DNA of 64,000 bases, from positions 372,001 through 436,000 of the forward strand of contig JARFXM010000010.1 in assembly GCA_029532625.1 (NCBI GenBank), in the 5' to 3' direction. The notes under the pieces were generated by a model that was not told the origin of the DNA, made no database searches, and saw nothing but the letters and a program-made list of their open reading frames with translations. Numbering within the stretch: the first letter of the stretch is position 1; each line of letters starts with the position of its first letter. This DNA is from Lomentospora prolificans (Eukaryota > Ascomycota > Sordariomycetes > Microascales > Microascaceae). A program made the translations under genes and the position numbers. Positions 45,738-57,925 of the stretch are shown here, one piece after another.

Positions 45738-47073
45738 ATGGCGCATCAGGCCCATAATATTCCGTGGGCCTCTCTGGCCAGCCATCTCAAATGGTCGACG
45801 ACACATCACCCAGGTATCGGCGACCTCCATTTCCAGTTCAAGCCAAACCAAGGCAAAGCGATCCACTATTTCATAGATGGGTTCGTCCGCAACATTCAAG
45901 AGCACTCTCGTATAGAGAGGCGGAAATATCCTCCACGCAAAGATCCTCCACGGGAAGACGACGTCATCCTTGACACAAACATAGTCCGAAAGCTCGCACC
46001 CACCCTTCATAGGATGCGCTCCGAGATACACTGTGATGGCGAATATCGGGGCACCGCCTGGTTAGACGACGAGGTTGCTGAAGATGAATTGCCGCTTCCA
46101 CCCAGGGAGCGTACAGTCTCGGCATTCCTGCGTCCATACCGAGTGAATACGTGCTATCAGTTTCTTCGACGCAACGCGGACTCGTACTTCAACCTTGAGA
46201 TCGTCAAGGCGTTAATACTACTTGGTGAGATGGAGCCTGTATTCCGAGTCTGCGCCCATCCTAGAAACGATCTACTGAATTGGAAAACAGTGGCGGAGTG
46301 TTACTGTTCGGTAAGCACATGGCGAACATCGCCGCGCTGCCGCCTCTCGCCCGTTCTAATCAGTTCAAACTCAGCGACCTTTTCTCGGCTGGGACCGCGT
46401 TTACAAGAATGCGTTATCAACATACATCTGCTTAAACCTTCTATCCTGCTTCCCAGAAGTTTGGCGGCCGTTATCTGAGAGACCTCAGCACAACGATTAT
46501 CGCCTCTCCAGGATATACCAACTCATGCTCGGTGAGGTGGCGAGATCCGGACGTGTACCAGAAATGGGGCGCATTCCTCATCGCCAATTCTTCGATATCT
46601 CGGAGTTAGACGCTGCTTGCCTGGAAAGACTGGAAGGTTCCATTTCCGTGCATTCCACACGCAGAAACCATTGGACTTCCTCATTACTCCCAACGCCCCC
46701 TGGTGCACCAGAATACAGCCCCCGCACTCCTGAAGTGCACGCCGTGTTGACTATGCTCTGCAATCTTGGCCTTCCACCAGAAGTATCCCTCCAAATTATA
46801 GAATATGCAGACTATGCGCCGCGCGGAGTGCTTCGTATCCCAAATGACCCCCTTTGCTTCGAAAATCGAGACGGACTCGGAAAATACTTGAGTTACTGCT
46901 GGCAGCTTCTCTTGCGTTGCGACATGCTGGCGAGAGAACTCAATGCCGAGATCATGTGGGATAGGGAAATTTCAGTGTGCCTTGTGCATCTTTTCTCCTG
47001 TCCCGGAGAGAGGAAAATTTACAAGTTTGACAACTATGAGGCTCAGGAAAATGACCGTTATAGCTTCAAATAG
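45738..47073 (+). CDS. Hypothetical protein, possibly split or frameshifted
   Basis: An open frame from ATG 45738 runs about 190 codons (MAHQAHNIPWASLASHLKW ... RRNADSYFNLEIVKALILLGEMEPVF ... NWKTVAECYCS) to a donor GTAAGC at about 46311. A second long frame from about 46460 to 47073 ends NDRYSFK. An acceptor after CTAATCAG (about 46366) gives FKLSDLFSAGTAFTRMRY, but a TAA follows and the frame must change before the second part. Either a second intron removes this or the gene is broken. The protein shows no signal peptide, membrane segment or domain that I recognise; the C-terminal half has a short F-box-like or helical LGLPPEVSLQIIEYA motif. Confidence 0.5.
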
Positions 47074-47338
47074 ACGTTCAAGGTATATCACATCAGGAAT
47101 GATGTTACTTTATCATCAACCGGACGAGAACATGTCCTCCATTTAAACACCCAGATTTTGTTCTGTAACAAGGCGAGCAAATGTCGTAGTTATCGTTGTT
47201 ACATACGTTACAGTCTATCAATATTAGCCCCCTGAAGGAATGTTTTGGAGACTATTCTGACTTACGGTAGCAAATTGCATCAGTAATACTCCTAGAGCAG
47301 ATGTCGCTTTGCACTTCTGACAAAGCGTATACCGATTA

Positions 47339-48699
47339 TCAGCTTTTCGTCTCTTCACAGGCGAGATACATTGTGAGTGGGTGTTCAGGAGTAGAGCATG
47401 TCCTTCCATTGTTGTAACACCGGTGACACATATCGAAAGAACCGTCTTGGGCTGAGCAAGACGGTGCATTGCAATCTGAATACCTATTATTAGTCAATTT
47501 ACCACCTTTTACATCTCATACAACTTACGATATATAGCTCCTTGGACTATTTGTGAGGAGCAATGGTTACAAGCCGCAGTGCCGTTGCCAAACATCTTCT
47601 CGTACTCAATCGGCGCTGAGCTGTCGGGCCGTGCGTTCAGAAAGACATGTAGTCGGTGAACTTGGCCAAGGGGACAAGTCGCGCCATTGGCATAGCAGTC
47701 AGGACAAAGATTAAACCTGCCATTGTCCCGAGTGCAAATGTCACAAGCTGTTCAGAGACGTCAATAAGGACCCTTGACTTCGAGATATTATATACAGGCA
47801 GAAAGTCTCACAATAAATTCTGCCTTGTACCATGACTCGCCCACAATGGTCACAACAGCAGCCCTCGCGTTTCTCCATATCCGTGAGATATCGTTGAAAA
47901 ACCACGGGTTCGCAGGGGCCATATAAGCATATCTGTCTTATCTGTAGGGTGTGGCTATCTGTATTGTCTCTGCACTTTGACCCCGTTGTGTAGCATTGAA
48001 AGCAGAGATCGTACTCGTCATCACACTCGCAGCAGTCTAGAGACCCATTAGTATTAAGAAAAGGTAGAAAATCAGACTAGGGAGGCACCTACGAGCGTAA
48101 AGTCCGGCCTGGATATGCACTTGGCACCCGTTGCAAAACAAGCCAGTCGATTCCGTGCCCCCAAGCCGAGAGCACCCCATGACACTTTGGATCATTCTTC
48201 CCCAGCTCTCCTGATTCTCGAAAAGTGTCATCGCGCACTGCACACTACCACCAGCCAGGGAGCCAGCGATTTGTTCCGTCGCCAAATGGGGAAGGGCCTC
48301 ACCTCCGCCCGCAACATCCGAAGCGGCCCAATCTCCACCGATCGCGCTGCCGATGATGTCCCCCGCAACCACGCCAGTAAGGCCGCAAACAATAGCGAGA
48401 GCTTTGTCTTTCCCCGTAATTTTGGTCTTTAGCTCAACATTCCGTCTCTGCAGTTCCGCAACGATGAGGTCGAGCTTTTTCTTGGCTATATCAATCTTTC
48501 GAAGATTAAGACCCGTGAATATCAGCGTTGACCCTCCCGTGGCAAACGCGGCGCCAAGGGATGCCCCGCCTGCCACGGAGTTTGTGAGAATCTGTCGCGT
48601 CTTCTCGAGTTCACGGGCTTTGAGTTGAGGAGTGGTAAGTGACTGGACTTTGCACTTATACGCCGCCGCGTCGAACCCAAAAAGGTCGTCGAGCCCCAT
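47339..48699 (-). CDS. Unknown protein with three exon-encoded Cys-rich (ZZ-like) repeats
   Basis: Four exons: 48699-48093, 48036-47812, 47747-47529 and 47475-47339, 395 residues. Exon 1 has a charged helical region (KIDIAKKKLDLIVAELQRRN), then a Gly/Ala-rich hydrophobic segment (LAIVCGLTGVVAGDIIGSAIGG) that could insert in or cross a membrane, then CNGCQVHIQAGLYA. Exons 2-4 each start C-(x)2-C or C-x(4)-C and carry a D-x-C-x-x-C-Y core (YDLCFQCYTTGSKC, FNLCPDCYANGATC, FDMCHRCYNNGRTC). Exons 2 and 3 then end with a CDHC/CNHC pair and VQG(R/A)IY. Each intron is phase 1 and falls just after this (G)xIY, so one exon equals one module. The Cys spacing resembles ZZ/RING-like zinc folds. Function unknown. 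Confidence 0.82.
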
Positions 48700-48976
48700 T
48701 TTGAAGGCTGGATGTTACAAAGGCTCATCTTAGACAGCGATGAAAAGGGTTAAGGTGGAATCCCTGGTAATTATACTCTGGATTCCGTTGGGTTTACGAA
48801 GGTATATCGTTAAAAATAAATGTGGCTTGCCCAGCTGATGAGAAGTACGATGTAAGTTGGGTGGCACGAAATGACACTCCTTTGATATGTATGGGTCACG
48901 CTGGCTAGGGTGGTTATGTGAAGGCAGAGATACGAAACATTCATATTTGGCTGCCACATGGACCCGGCTCCACCAC

Positions 48977-49052
48977 TGCCAGCCTGGCACTATTATTATC
49001 GACGCCGAAATGCCAGCCTGGCGATTGTTGTGACACTGGCGATGCCAGGCTG
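48977..49052. repeat. Cluster of short palindromic repeats
   Basis: TGCCAGCCTGGC occurs at 48977-48988 and 49011-49022, each nearly self-complementary. The inverted form TGCCAGGCTG is at 49043-49052. Together they can form small hairpins. Position: more than 270 bp upstream of the Cys-rich gene. Confidence 0.7.
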
Positions 49053-49329
49053 AACGTGGCAGGGCAGAATCAATCCAATCAGGTAAGGAGGGTGTCAAAC
49101 AAATAATGCCTCCTGAGGCTCGTGCATTATTACAATCTATCAACAATTCAAATGTGGCTACCTACGATGAATTAAATGCTACGACCGAAAGGCTCAGCTC
49201 GCAGAAAAGCAAGTTCCCCACGCCAGGGTATCTGTTTGTGTAAATCATAACCTGCTACCTGGCAACTTGAATGCGCGATGAAGACGACCTCCAGGGCACA
49301 TATTACATTATACACGAGATTTTCTTCCT

Positions 49330-49371
49330 TCTTTTTTTTTTCTTTTTTTTTAATAAAAAAAAAGCCAAAAG
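49330..49371. repeat. Poly-T / poly-A inverted tract
   Basis: A run of T interrupted by one C is followed after TAATA-like bases by a run of A. It can pair as a long A-T hairpin just beyond the stop of the Ca2+-ATPase gene (minus strand) and may lie in its 3' untranslated region. Confidence 0.7.
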
Positions 49372-49386
49372 CGACCTTGTTCAGGC

Positions 49387-52300
49387 TCACGTAGGCAAAT
49401 TTAGCAGCTCCAGAACTCGTGCATCCTGGCTCGGGGGTCCCCTTGTGTTCTGTGCTGCCTTGGCAAAAAGCTCCAAGTCCTCTACCTTGGTGTCCGGGTG
49501 CTCCTCCAGACCGGACTCAATGGGGCCCTTGCTCCTGCTAGCCCGGGATGCGGTAATGAGTGCCATAAGATCAATAGGTTTCTTCGAGTGTGGAGGAGCG
49601 AAATCAGGTCCGCCGCTTCTAGGAGAAATGGGTGGGATAGTGACTGCCGCGCCTGCAAGGGTTCGCACGTTCTGGTCACCGTGTGCCGTGGGACCCCAGT
49701 GGTAGTTTACTGGTCGGAGAAGAGCGGAGCCAGTACGTAGTACCCAGGACTCGATGCCCGGTTCTTCTTCATCGTCCTTCCTCTTGTGCCACCGCTTGGG
49801 CACGAGCTTGGCGAGTGGCCCGAAGACGGCGAGGAGGCCACGCTTTATCGCGTGGAAGAAAGCCTGAACGTACTTGTCCGGCACCTGCCGCACGGCCATG
49901 CCCAGGGGAATGGTGATGATACCGAATAATACCGTCCAACCCCACTGAGACCCCGTGAGCGGATGGGTGTCGAAAGCCTTTCCTCCCTTCCAAACAATCA
50001 CCATCTGTCCAGCAAGGGTAAGGCACTGCACACCAAGGAACCACGGGTTGCGAAGAACACCTTGATAATAGATATTTATGTGGTTGTCAACGCGGCGGCA
50101 GTTGTGCTGGTTGAAGAGTTGCATGAAAACATAAGTGTTGAATACCATTGTCTGCATCGAGAGTCGTGCCCTTTCCGACGTGAAGAAGTGATTGCCGGCG
50201 TAATGGAGGGTGAAAATGACGGCTAGTTGGTAGATGGCCTGGATGAGAACCATCTTCCACATTGTGATTGTGACAATTGGGGAGCCGCGTGGCTCAGGTT
50301 TGCGCTTTAGAAAATCTTTTGACGGGTAGTCGGTAGCGAGACCGAGGGAGGCAAAGATGTCCATGATGAGGTTGATCCAGAGGAGCTGCACGACGGTAAA
50401 GATGTTGGCTCCGGCAAGTGTGGACACGACAGTCAGGGTACCGGCAGTGATATTGATTGTAAATTGAAACTAATGATATTCAGATCTTGGCGCGTGTTCA
50501 ACCGTAACGCCTCGTGGCGGATGCACTCACCTGAAGAAATTTCTTGACCGCTGCGTTCACAGTCCGGCCCCAACTTAGGGACTTGACGATAGACGTAAAA
50601 TTATCGTCAAGCAAAATGATGGAAGCCGCTTCTTTCGCAATCTCAGTTCCCTGAATGCCCATGGCGAAGCCGACATCCGCCGCCTTGAGTGCCAGCGCAT
50701 CGTTGGTTCCGTCGCCGGTCACGGCAACTGTCTCGCCCATGCCCTTGAGGTGTGTCACAAGAGTAAGCTTGTCCTGGGGACTAGACCGAGCGAGGACCTG
50801 GAGTCGGGGCATGACGAGGTCTAGCTGAGCAGGGGTGAGCTGCCGGAACGTGGGGCCATCCATGGCGATGCCACCGGACGTGTAGATACCGCACTCGGTC
50901 GCGATGGACTTGGCTGTGAGGAAGCTGTCACCAGTAACCATTCTGACAAAAACACCTGCCTCTTGGCACTGACGAACAGACTTGATGACTTCGGGTCTCA
51001 ACGGATCCTGAATGCCGAATGCGCCGATGAAAGTGAGATCAGTCATTAACCTGTTCAATTCCTCCGGTTTAATATTATCCAGGTCGGCAAACGTTTTATC
51101 GTTCACATCGAGATCCCTGTAGGCGAGAGTAATGGGGCGGAGCATCTGCATCGCGTAGCCGTGAACAATATCCATGATGCGCTTCGAATCGTCAGGCGTA
51201 AACTCTTCTGCTTGGATCTCGGCTGAGTTGCTCGTGGTAAGAATCGAGGTTGTCATTTTCATTACCACCTCGGCAGCTCCCTTGACGTACAGGCGGCGCC
51301 TCCCATCAGCCAGCTTGGCCACGGTGGCCATCCACTTGCGCGAAGAGTCAAACGGAACCATTTCCAATACGGTGTTGTTCGTTCGCTCTTCATTTAACGG
51401 TCCCATAGCGAGTCGATGGCGAGCAAACTTGAGAAGCGCAGATTCAGTACTCGAGCCGACAAAGATCTCGGCTGCCGACGTCGCATTATCACTCTCGAAA
51501 GCCGTGGAGTTCAATGCAACGCTCTCCTTGATCAATTGTCTGATGGCGGGTGAGAGTGAGTCCGTTAGGGCCCTCGATGTCATAAGTGCCATCTTGTCCT
51601 TGGTCGAACCGGATATCGAGCCCTCGGAAGGCGTGGGCACCGGGGTTCCGCGTTCCTGTTGGACGTCTCGGCGATGGTCGCTAAACTGGCCATCGAGTCC
51701 AACCGTGCCCACAACGACCATCATATCATTCTTGGTGAGGGTACCGGTCTTGTCGGAGCAAATACAAGTTGCATTTCCCATAATCTCGCAGGATCGAATC
51801 AAACGCACGAGGTTGTTATCCTTGAGCATACGAGATGTCGCAAAGGCCAAAGCAATAGTCACGGCGAGCGCAAGGCCTTCCGGCACCGTAATGACAATCA
51901 CGGTAACCGCCAGGATGAGCACCTGGAAAAACTCCTTGGCCTTCTCGGCGGGCGACCAGTCTTTATCCTTGAGCTGGATTAGGAAGCGGATAAAGATGAT
52001 GAGGAAGAAAATGGCGCCGGCAATGGCACCGATGGAGATGAGCTGCTTGGCTAGCCTTCCGAGCCTCTGCTGAAGCGGTGTCTCTTCAACGTCGTGGCGG
52101 AGAGACATTAGAGTCCTTCCATAAGTAGAGTTGACGCCGACCGAAGTAACGAGGTAGGTGCCATAACCGCCAGACATAGTCGTGCCGCTAAGGAGAAAGG
52201 GGTCGGCTGTGGGATGCTGGTCAGACACTACATGCTTATGCACCAGCTCAGACTCTCCCGTGATCGATGATTCATTGATCTGAATACCAGCAGCCTGGAC

Positions 52301-53197
52301 AAGAACGCCATCGACGGCGATGATATCGCCCGCCTCCACCCGCATCAAATCGCCAACGAGCACGTCGTGAATGGAAACCCTCTGCGGCTTTCCCGAACGC
52401 ACAACGGTGACATCACGCTGCTCCTTGCGCTCGTTGAGTTTCTCGAATTTATGGTTCTTCTGCCAATCCGTTGCTGCGCTTGCAAACACAATCACCAAAA
52501 TGGCCACGACAACTGTCACGCCGTCGACCCATTCAATATTGGAGCCCTCCTCCTCGGGATCGACCGATTGGTATATTCCAAGCGCAAGGGAAATTGTCGC
52601 TGAGACGGACAGAAGCATAATGAGCTTGTCGTTGAACGCAATCCAGGCAAGTCGGAAGAAGGACTTTTGTTTCCGTCGCGGGAGGATATTCTCGCCGAAA
52701 ACACGGATGCGGTCGGAAAATCCGGTTCGCGCGCTGCCTGCACCTAGCTTCAAAAGGTCGCCGATTTGATTTTGCGACTCGTGTGATCGATGCCTCAGTT
52801 GGGGCCTGCGACGCTCCCTGCCCGCAGCGACCGCCTCGTCAATGGTTACCGTGCCATCAAGCACATCTTCGTCAGAGCCCAGTCCGGCCTCGAGATCGGT
52901 GCGCAAGCCAGCAGCAAGGCCGGGAAGACCGCCAAATGCATTCAGAGCAGCGATGCTCCTCGCTTCGGAAAGCCTGTGTAGCTTGGTCGGATTGAAAGCG
53001 AACGGATTCGAGCCGTCGTTCGGCTCGTCATCTTGGGCTCTTATGTCGAACTCGGGCTCTTGTCGCTTTTCGTTATCCTGCAATGTTAATTCGGGCTCAG
53101 AAGGTGGGCTTTTCCGGGGGACGTCGTCATTTTGGTCCTGCACAGGTGGCCGGGGGGACGCAGAGGATGAGGCTGAGGAGTGCATCATTCCCACCAT
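49387..53197 (-). CDS. PMC1-type P-type calcium-transporting ATPase
   Basis: Two exons, 53197-50531 and 50469-49387 (intron GTGAGT...TTAG of about 61 bp), about 1249 residues. A long acidic, Ser/Pro-rich N-terminus of about 170 residues precedes FGENILPRRKQKSFFRLAW and ten membrane spans. Visible P-type motifs are the actuator TGES (SSITGESELV), PEGLALAV in helix M4, the phosphorylation site CSDKTGTLTKN, KGAAE in the nucleotide-binding domain, and the hinge TGDGTNDALALKAADVG. LWINLIMDIFASLGLAT in M6 is typical of PMCA/PMC1 pumps. Such pumps move cytosolic Ca2+ into the vacuole. The tail holds a Lys/Arg-rich stretch (KLVPKRWHKRKDDEEE). No damage seen; a core gene. Confidence 0.97.
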
Positions 53198-56100
53198 GAA
53201 CGAGAGGGAGGACTGGCGGAGTGCGAAGCACTATCGATAGTGGTGAGGCGATGAAGAAGGCAACAGAAAGCGAAATTGGAACCCTGTCGCCAACATCACA
53301 ACAATCAGTAAAGTTCAAGAAAGGAGAAAGTCAAAAGTGGAAAAATACAAGAAGCCAGCAGTAAGATCAATTCTGCTACCAAAAAAACCAATTATAATAG
53401 ATTCCAAGCTTTTGTATTTTTTTTCTTCATCGTTCCCTGTCAGCGCAGTATTAATACAAGCAAGCTTCCTCGATCTGCAGCCTGACGAGCCAGTGTCTCT
53501 TCCGCCAAGGATGCATGAGCAAGTCATGCCGATTGCCAGGCTATTCTTGGCAGCTTCACGCTTTTAGGAAAGACAATGAAATCCTGTAGGGAAAGAAGAA
53601 AACAGTACGCGCGTACAGTATTTTCAACCCGAGCTGGGTAAGGATTCCCCCATGGTTCACCAGCGAACAGATCGAATGGATCTCATTAGAAGCCTTGGCA
53701 AAGTGAGATTCGGATCCACCACACACAAATTTCGAAGCACATTAATAAAAGTACAGACGTGTCTTTGTGCTCGCCAGCACTTTTGCCAGGCTTGGCGGTG
53801 GTATTCGGCACTGGTAGTGACAGGGTAGTGACAGCCCTAACAGAAGCTAGCTGCTCCATCCCATCCTCTTACCAGAGGCTTAATCAATCAGCGGTTCTGA
53901 GGCCCTCCGGGCAGCATCTGTGCTGCAGGCTGGTGTCATCACGCGTCGGCTACCCCGGTTCGGTGGCAATTGATCTCGACTCCTTCCTCCGTACGGTTAC
54001 ACTTGCCACCAGACTTCCACTTCCAACGCTTCTGAAGGCTGCTTGGCGGCTTCGGAACAGCAAGGGCTGCCCTGGGTGGACACGCACCAAATCCCGCTAT
54101 GATGGAATTGAATTAGACGTACAGACGGACCGCCGCAGTGTTACGCTCTCGTGGGCTTTTGCAGCCCCGGTGTCAGGGCCTCACATCCGGCGCGAAGGAC
54201 ATTCAGACTACTCCAGGGGCCACATGACCTCCGAATGCTTGGACGAACCAAATTTTTGAGACTGTATTTTGGGCCCCGCCCAAAGAGCGTTTCCGCTTGG
54301 TTTGCCGACCCAAACGAGGGCGAACGACTAGTCCTGAAGCGGCAGCAAGATTTAGGGTTCTCCACTGTCCCGGAGTCAACGCCAGCCTGGCTGAAGGAAA
54401 TATTAATAGATGATTCCCTGGTAGGGCCAGCACGATTAGCCTTTGCCTTACTGGGCCTCATATCGCTTCGGAACGGAATTACGTCTGACCCTGCTTTTGG
54501 TCTATTCAAGCCAGTCAAATAGTTGAATTGACGCGGATTAAATGCTGGCTGTTGACTTAATGTTCAGCGGTCCCACCCAGGCGTAAGATATTTCCGCTTC
54601 GACCACAGCCAGAGAAGGCCCTTAGCAGCTTCGAGCGTTATGGCTGGCAAGCCGTAGATCGATGTCCGAACAGTGAATGCACGAGATACTTCGAAGTATC
54701 GAGACTCAAAATAGTTTGGTTGTTTCTTTGTTTCCCCTCAACGAATGGATATGTATAGCCGTGCCGAAGATTGGCGACAAGCCCAAATGTCGATCGATGC
54801 CTACACATACTCCTGAAATTAACTGCGCTTTTTTTTTCTTTTTGTTGTCTTTTGGGGGTTTTTTTTTTTTTTTTTTTCGAATTTAACCCAAAATCATGCT
54901 TCCCCACCCCTCCTTCCGTGGTAGCAGCATAGCCATTCTTATGCCTCGATTGAATACACATACGCATATGTATATCGGCTGTCAGTCGCCGTTCCATACA
55001 CTTGATGAGGCCTCGTCTGAGCCTATCCTTTCCATAGGGTACTTTACCAGTCGGCATTTTACGGTCACGCTTTTGTCTCCGTACAGCATCAAGCGCAGCA
55101 AGCAAGTATTCACAGGCTGCGAGAAACTAGGTGTAACTGACGAGAGTGTCGGATATGCATACCTACTATTAGACTTACCCGATCTCCTGGTCCTCAATTA
55201 ATTTGCTGGAGGCTGGGAGCAACCTTTGCAGAGGTGGGAGAGGCATTGCTTCGGATATTGTCCTCTAGTTTTACTGGTTACTGGTCCTATCCCGGCAGGA
55301 CGCCGAGAACGAATATGATGGACGCCAGCAAGTTCATTGGACAGGACAATTGCGGCATGCACATAGTAGTTATCATTTACAGCTAGACATCGTCTATGGC
55401 TCCTCAAGATGCAGCGCAACGTTTGCGGAAAAGGTGGGGGACGGACGTAGAAGGGCGTGCCTAAGTGGACGAAGGGTTGCGAGGGAGGGCATATGGAAAC
55501 AACCCTTAGAAAAGGTAAGGAGAATAAAGATATCCGCGAACATTCTAGGAACACCCAGTCAGGAAGGAATAGAGAAGAGATGACGTGACCGTAGCTCTCG
55601 GTGTCGGAGGGCCTTACGAAGACCATAGAGGGCCCTCAGGCGCCAATGGAGAATCCGGTGTCTGGCTGGCCGTTTGATTGACAGAATTATAGAGGTTGAT
55701 GATGAAACGTTTAAGAGCCCTCACTACAGATAAGCCCGGTATCTGATGTTTGCTTATGCCGTCTTCGTCATCTTAATACATTTCAGTGCATGTCAACACT
55801 CTCTACCGAGAGTCAGTCTTGCGGGAGGCAGGCTTTTCCGCATAAGCCTTTCGTCAAAACTAAGTTAGAGGTGAAGCCAGGTGAATTAGACATCTCAGCA
55901 GGTTAGAGTATTTCTTTCGAATAGAAAAACCGTAAAAGTGTACAAATTCGGAGAGAAAAGAGAGTACGTTTCTTTTCCAAGATTTCTGAATTGAATAGAG
56001 TTTCTGAGAAGAAGTGATCCGCTTGTTGAGTCGGTTTGCTTATGATTCTACTGGTGTAACGACCCTGTTAAACCAACGCACCTCCAGGACCCTAGCACAT

Positions 56101-57352
56101 TGCCCTTGAAACTCAAAGGTCTATTGACCGAATTGAAATCCTGAGTGTTTTTTTCTTTGGGCATTTCATACTAATTCGACAATCGGACTTGTATAGTCGC
56201 CACCAACGTTTGTGCTGTGTGGTTATACTGGGGATACACCACAACCGTACATATCTCCGCCGTCTCTCGCCGGCTTCACTCCGCTTCTTCTCACCCTCAG
56301 CCAAATGTGGCGTGGACTGTGGGGAAATATGACCGCCACGCCGGCTCTGAGCCATAGCCCCGAAAGTGCCGCCACGCAAAGCCCCCAAGCCGAGTAGCTC
56401 AGGCAGTATTGGCCCGACCGGCAGCGCAGACAAGAGTGGTTTGTGCAGCGATCTGGTATTGGCTCCGATGGTGTTCCCGGATATTGATGCATACTCACCG
56501 AATCCTTCCGAATCCTTCCCCCGTTTACGGGACAGACTTCTCCTCCATAGGCCCGAGGCCGTGTTCTTCGAATAGGAGATCTGTGCGTGGTTGGCTGCTT
56601 GGCCTTGCATCATGCTGAAGCCTCCATGAGCGGTTGGGTAGCACGCGGGGCCTGGCCGGCCCTCACGTCTAAAAATAGCAATCAACTACCGTAGTCACTG
56701 CCACTGCTTATTTCCTACTCTGGAAAGTTCTCTGTAGAGCATACTTTAGTAGTTATTGAGAGAAAATCGATTTAACCAAGGCTACCGGCACAAAGCTTGA
56801 CGACGGCGGTTGACGCGCAACACAAGCCACATCACAACAACAAATTCCTCAAGCTCGCGAGGTAGCAAGTCCGTTTTACCCTGCATCGCAGCGAATCACG
56901 GGATTCAAATAGGGCTGTGATGCGATTTTGGGTTGCCGATGCCTAATCCCCATGTCCTGCGTCTGGCCAGAGCCAGCGGAGAGTTTATGCCCCGTCCGTG
57001 TAAGCATACGAGGGATCGGCATATCTCAGCCAAGACAGATCGGCATCTTCGACCAATGGCGCATCTGATCCCCAGCTCCATTTCCATTCATCGAGAGACA
57101 CGAAGAAAACCGCGTAGTCATCATCAATGTGGCTCATGAATACGATGTCCACGGGCCTCGTGCGTTTCACGGGAGAAATGACGTTAGATCAAGACGAAGC
57201 GAGAGAGCTTTTCAACCATTATAAAAAGCCCCTAGAGTCCGGTCTGTCTTATCTGTCTAGACGCAACTCCACACTCGCTTCAGTATTATCAACACTAGAC
57301 GCGAAACAAAGAACACATAATCTCTCGCTTCTACTCAACCATTGCTAGCAAG
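53198..57352. other. Gene-poor 4.2-kb interval
   Basis: No ORF here has a recognisable domain. Frames at 53759-54259, 54151-54522, 54638-55105, 55198-55626 and 56113-56685 overlap on opposite strands and look like chance. Poly-T tracts lie at about 54829-54879. TATAAAA at 57220-57226, about 130 bp before the But2-domain start codon, is a good core-promoter candidate. Confidence 0.5.
57220..57226 (+). promoter_or_regulatory. TATA box of the But2-domain gene
   Basis: TATAAAA followed by a C/T- and A-rich leader with a CAACC-type stretch up to the ATG at 57353. Position and sequence fit a fungal TATA promoter of a highly expressed secreted protein. Confidence 0.5.
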
Positions 57353-57925
57353 ATGAAGCACCTTGCCCTCCTCGCCTCTGCCGCTACCGCCGCCTTGGCC
57401 GCCCCCGCGGTCCACGAGGCTCGCCAAGTAAACACCATCATCTACCCGGCCGGAACTTACCGCCACTGGGTTCAGTCCGGCGAGGTCGTCCAGGACCCGC
57501 AGGACCAGCTCCTCATCGTCAAGAACGGCAACCAGGCCGAGGAGACGACCACCTTTGTCACCTTTGAGTTCGACCAGAGCACCGCCGGCAAGACCTGCGA
57601 GCTCCTCTTCGAGCTCTGGGACCGTGACGTGTCTACTGGCACCCAGGAACTCGACGTCTTCACCTACTCAGACCCTCCCAACCCTCGCTCCTTTGCCCCG
57701 GCAGACGTCGCTACTCTGGCAGCCAAGAGCAGGGACGTCCACGTCGGTCGCATTCAAGTTCCCAAGCCCGGCAACGCAACCTGGATCCAGTCTTACCAGG
57801 GTTGGCCTCGAATTCCTTGCCCCGCCGGCCAGCTTATCGGCGTCGAGTATGTCGGCGCCGGCGACAATGTCGAGGTCCGCTGGGACATTGGTGTGACCGG
57901 GCCCAGATTCTCGGTTCAGGAGTAG
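57353..57925 (+). CDS. Secreted But2 C-terminal-like domain protein
   Basis: Single exon of 190 residues, GC-rich with strong codon bias. Residues 1-17 (MKHLALLASAATAALAA) are a signal peptide, followed by a possible kexin-type site after HEAR. The mature part matches the fungal ubiquitin-3-binding But2 C-terminal family: TIIYPAGTYRHWVQSG, LLIVKNGNQAEETTTFVTFEF, GKTCELLFELWDRD, LDVFTYSD and the ending NVEVRWDIGVTGPRF. Despite the family name these small proteins are secreted beta-rich proteins of unknown role in filamentous fungi. Only two Cys remain in the mature part (KTCEL, IPCPAG), which may form one disulfide. Neighbours do not suggest a pathway. Confidence 0.88.
   Translation: MKHLALLASAATAALAAPAVHEARQVNTIIYPAGTYRHWVQSGEVVQDPQDQLLIVKNGNQAEETTTFVTFEFDQSTAGKTCELLFELWDRDVSTGTQELDVFTYSDPPNPRSFAPADVATLAAKSRDVHVGRIQVPKPGNATWIQSYQGWPRIPCPAGQLIGVEYVGAGDNVEVRWDIGVTGPRFSVQE

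Larger units (their letters stand above)
48700..49386. other. Intergenic, no gene recognised
   Basis: Contains the short palindromic repeats at 48977-49052 and the T/A tracts at 49330-49371; otherwise no gene that I can support. Confidence 0.5.

Noticed and set aside
48977..49052. CRISPR-like array
   Set aside because: Only three short palindromic units with irregular spacing in a eukaryotic genome.
51174..52073. 299-codon plus-strand ORF inside the Ca2+-ATPase
   Set aside because: Antisense shadow of the P-type ATPase catalytic domain.
54141..54522. Opposed ORFs of about 125 codons
   Set aside because: Both strands open over the same bases with no similarity to known proteins.
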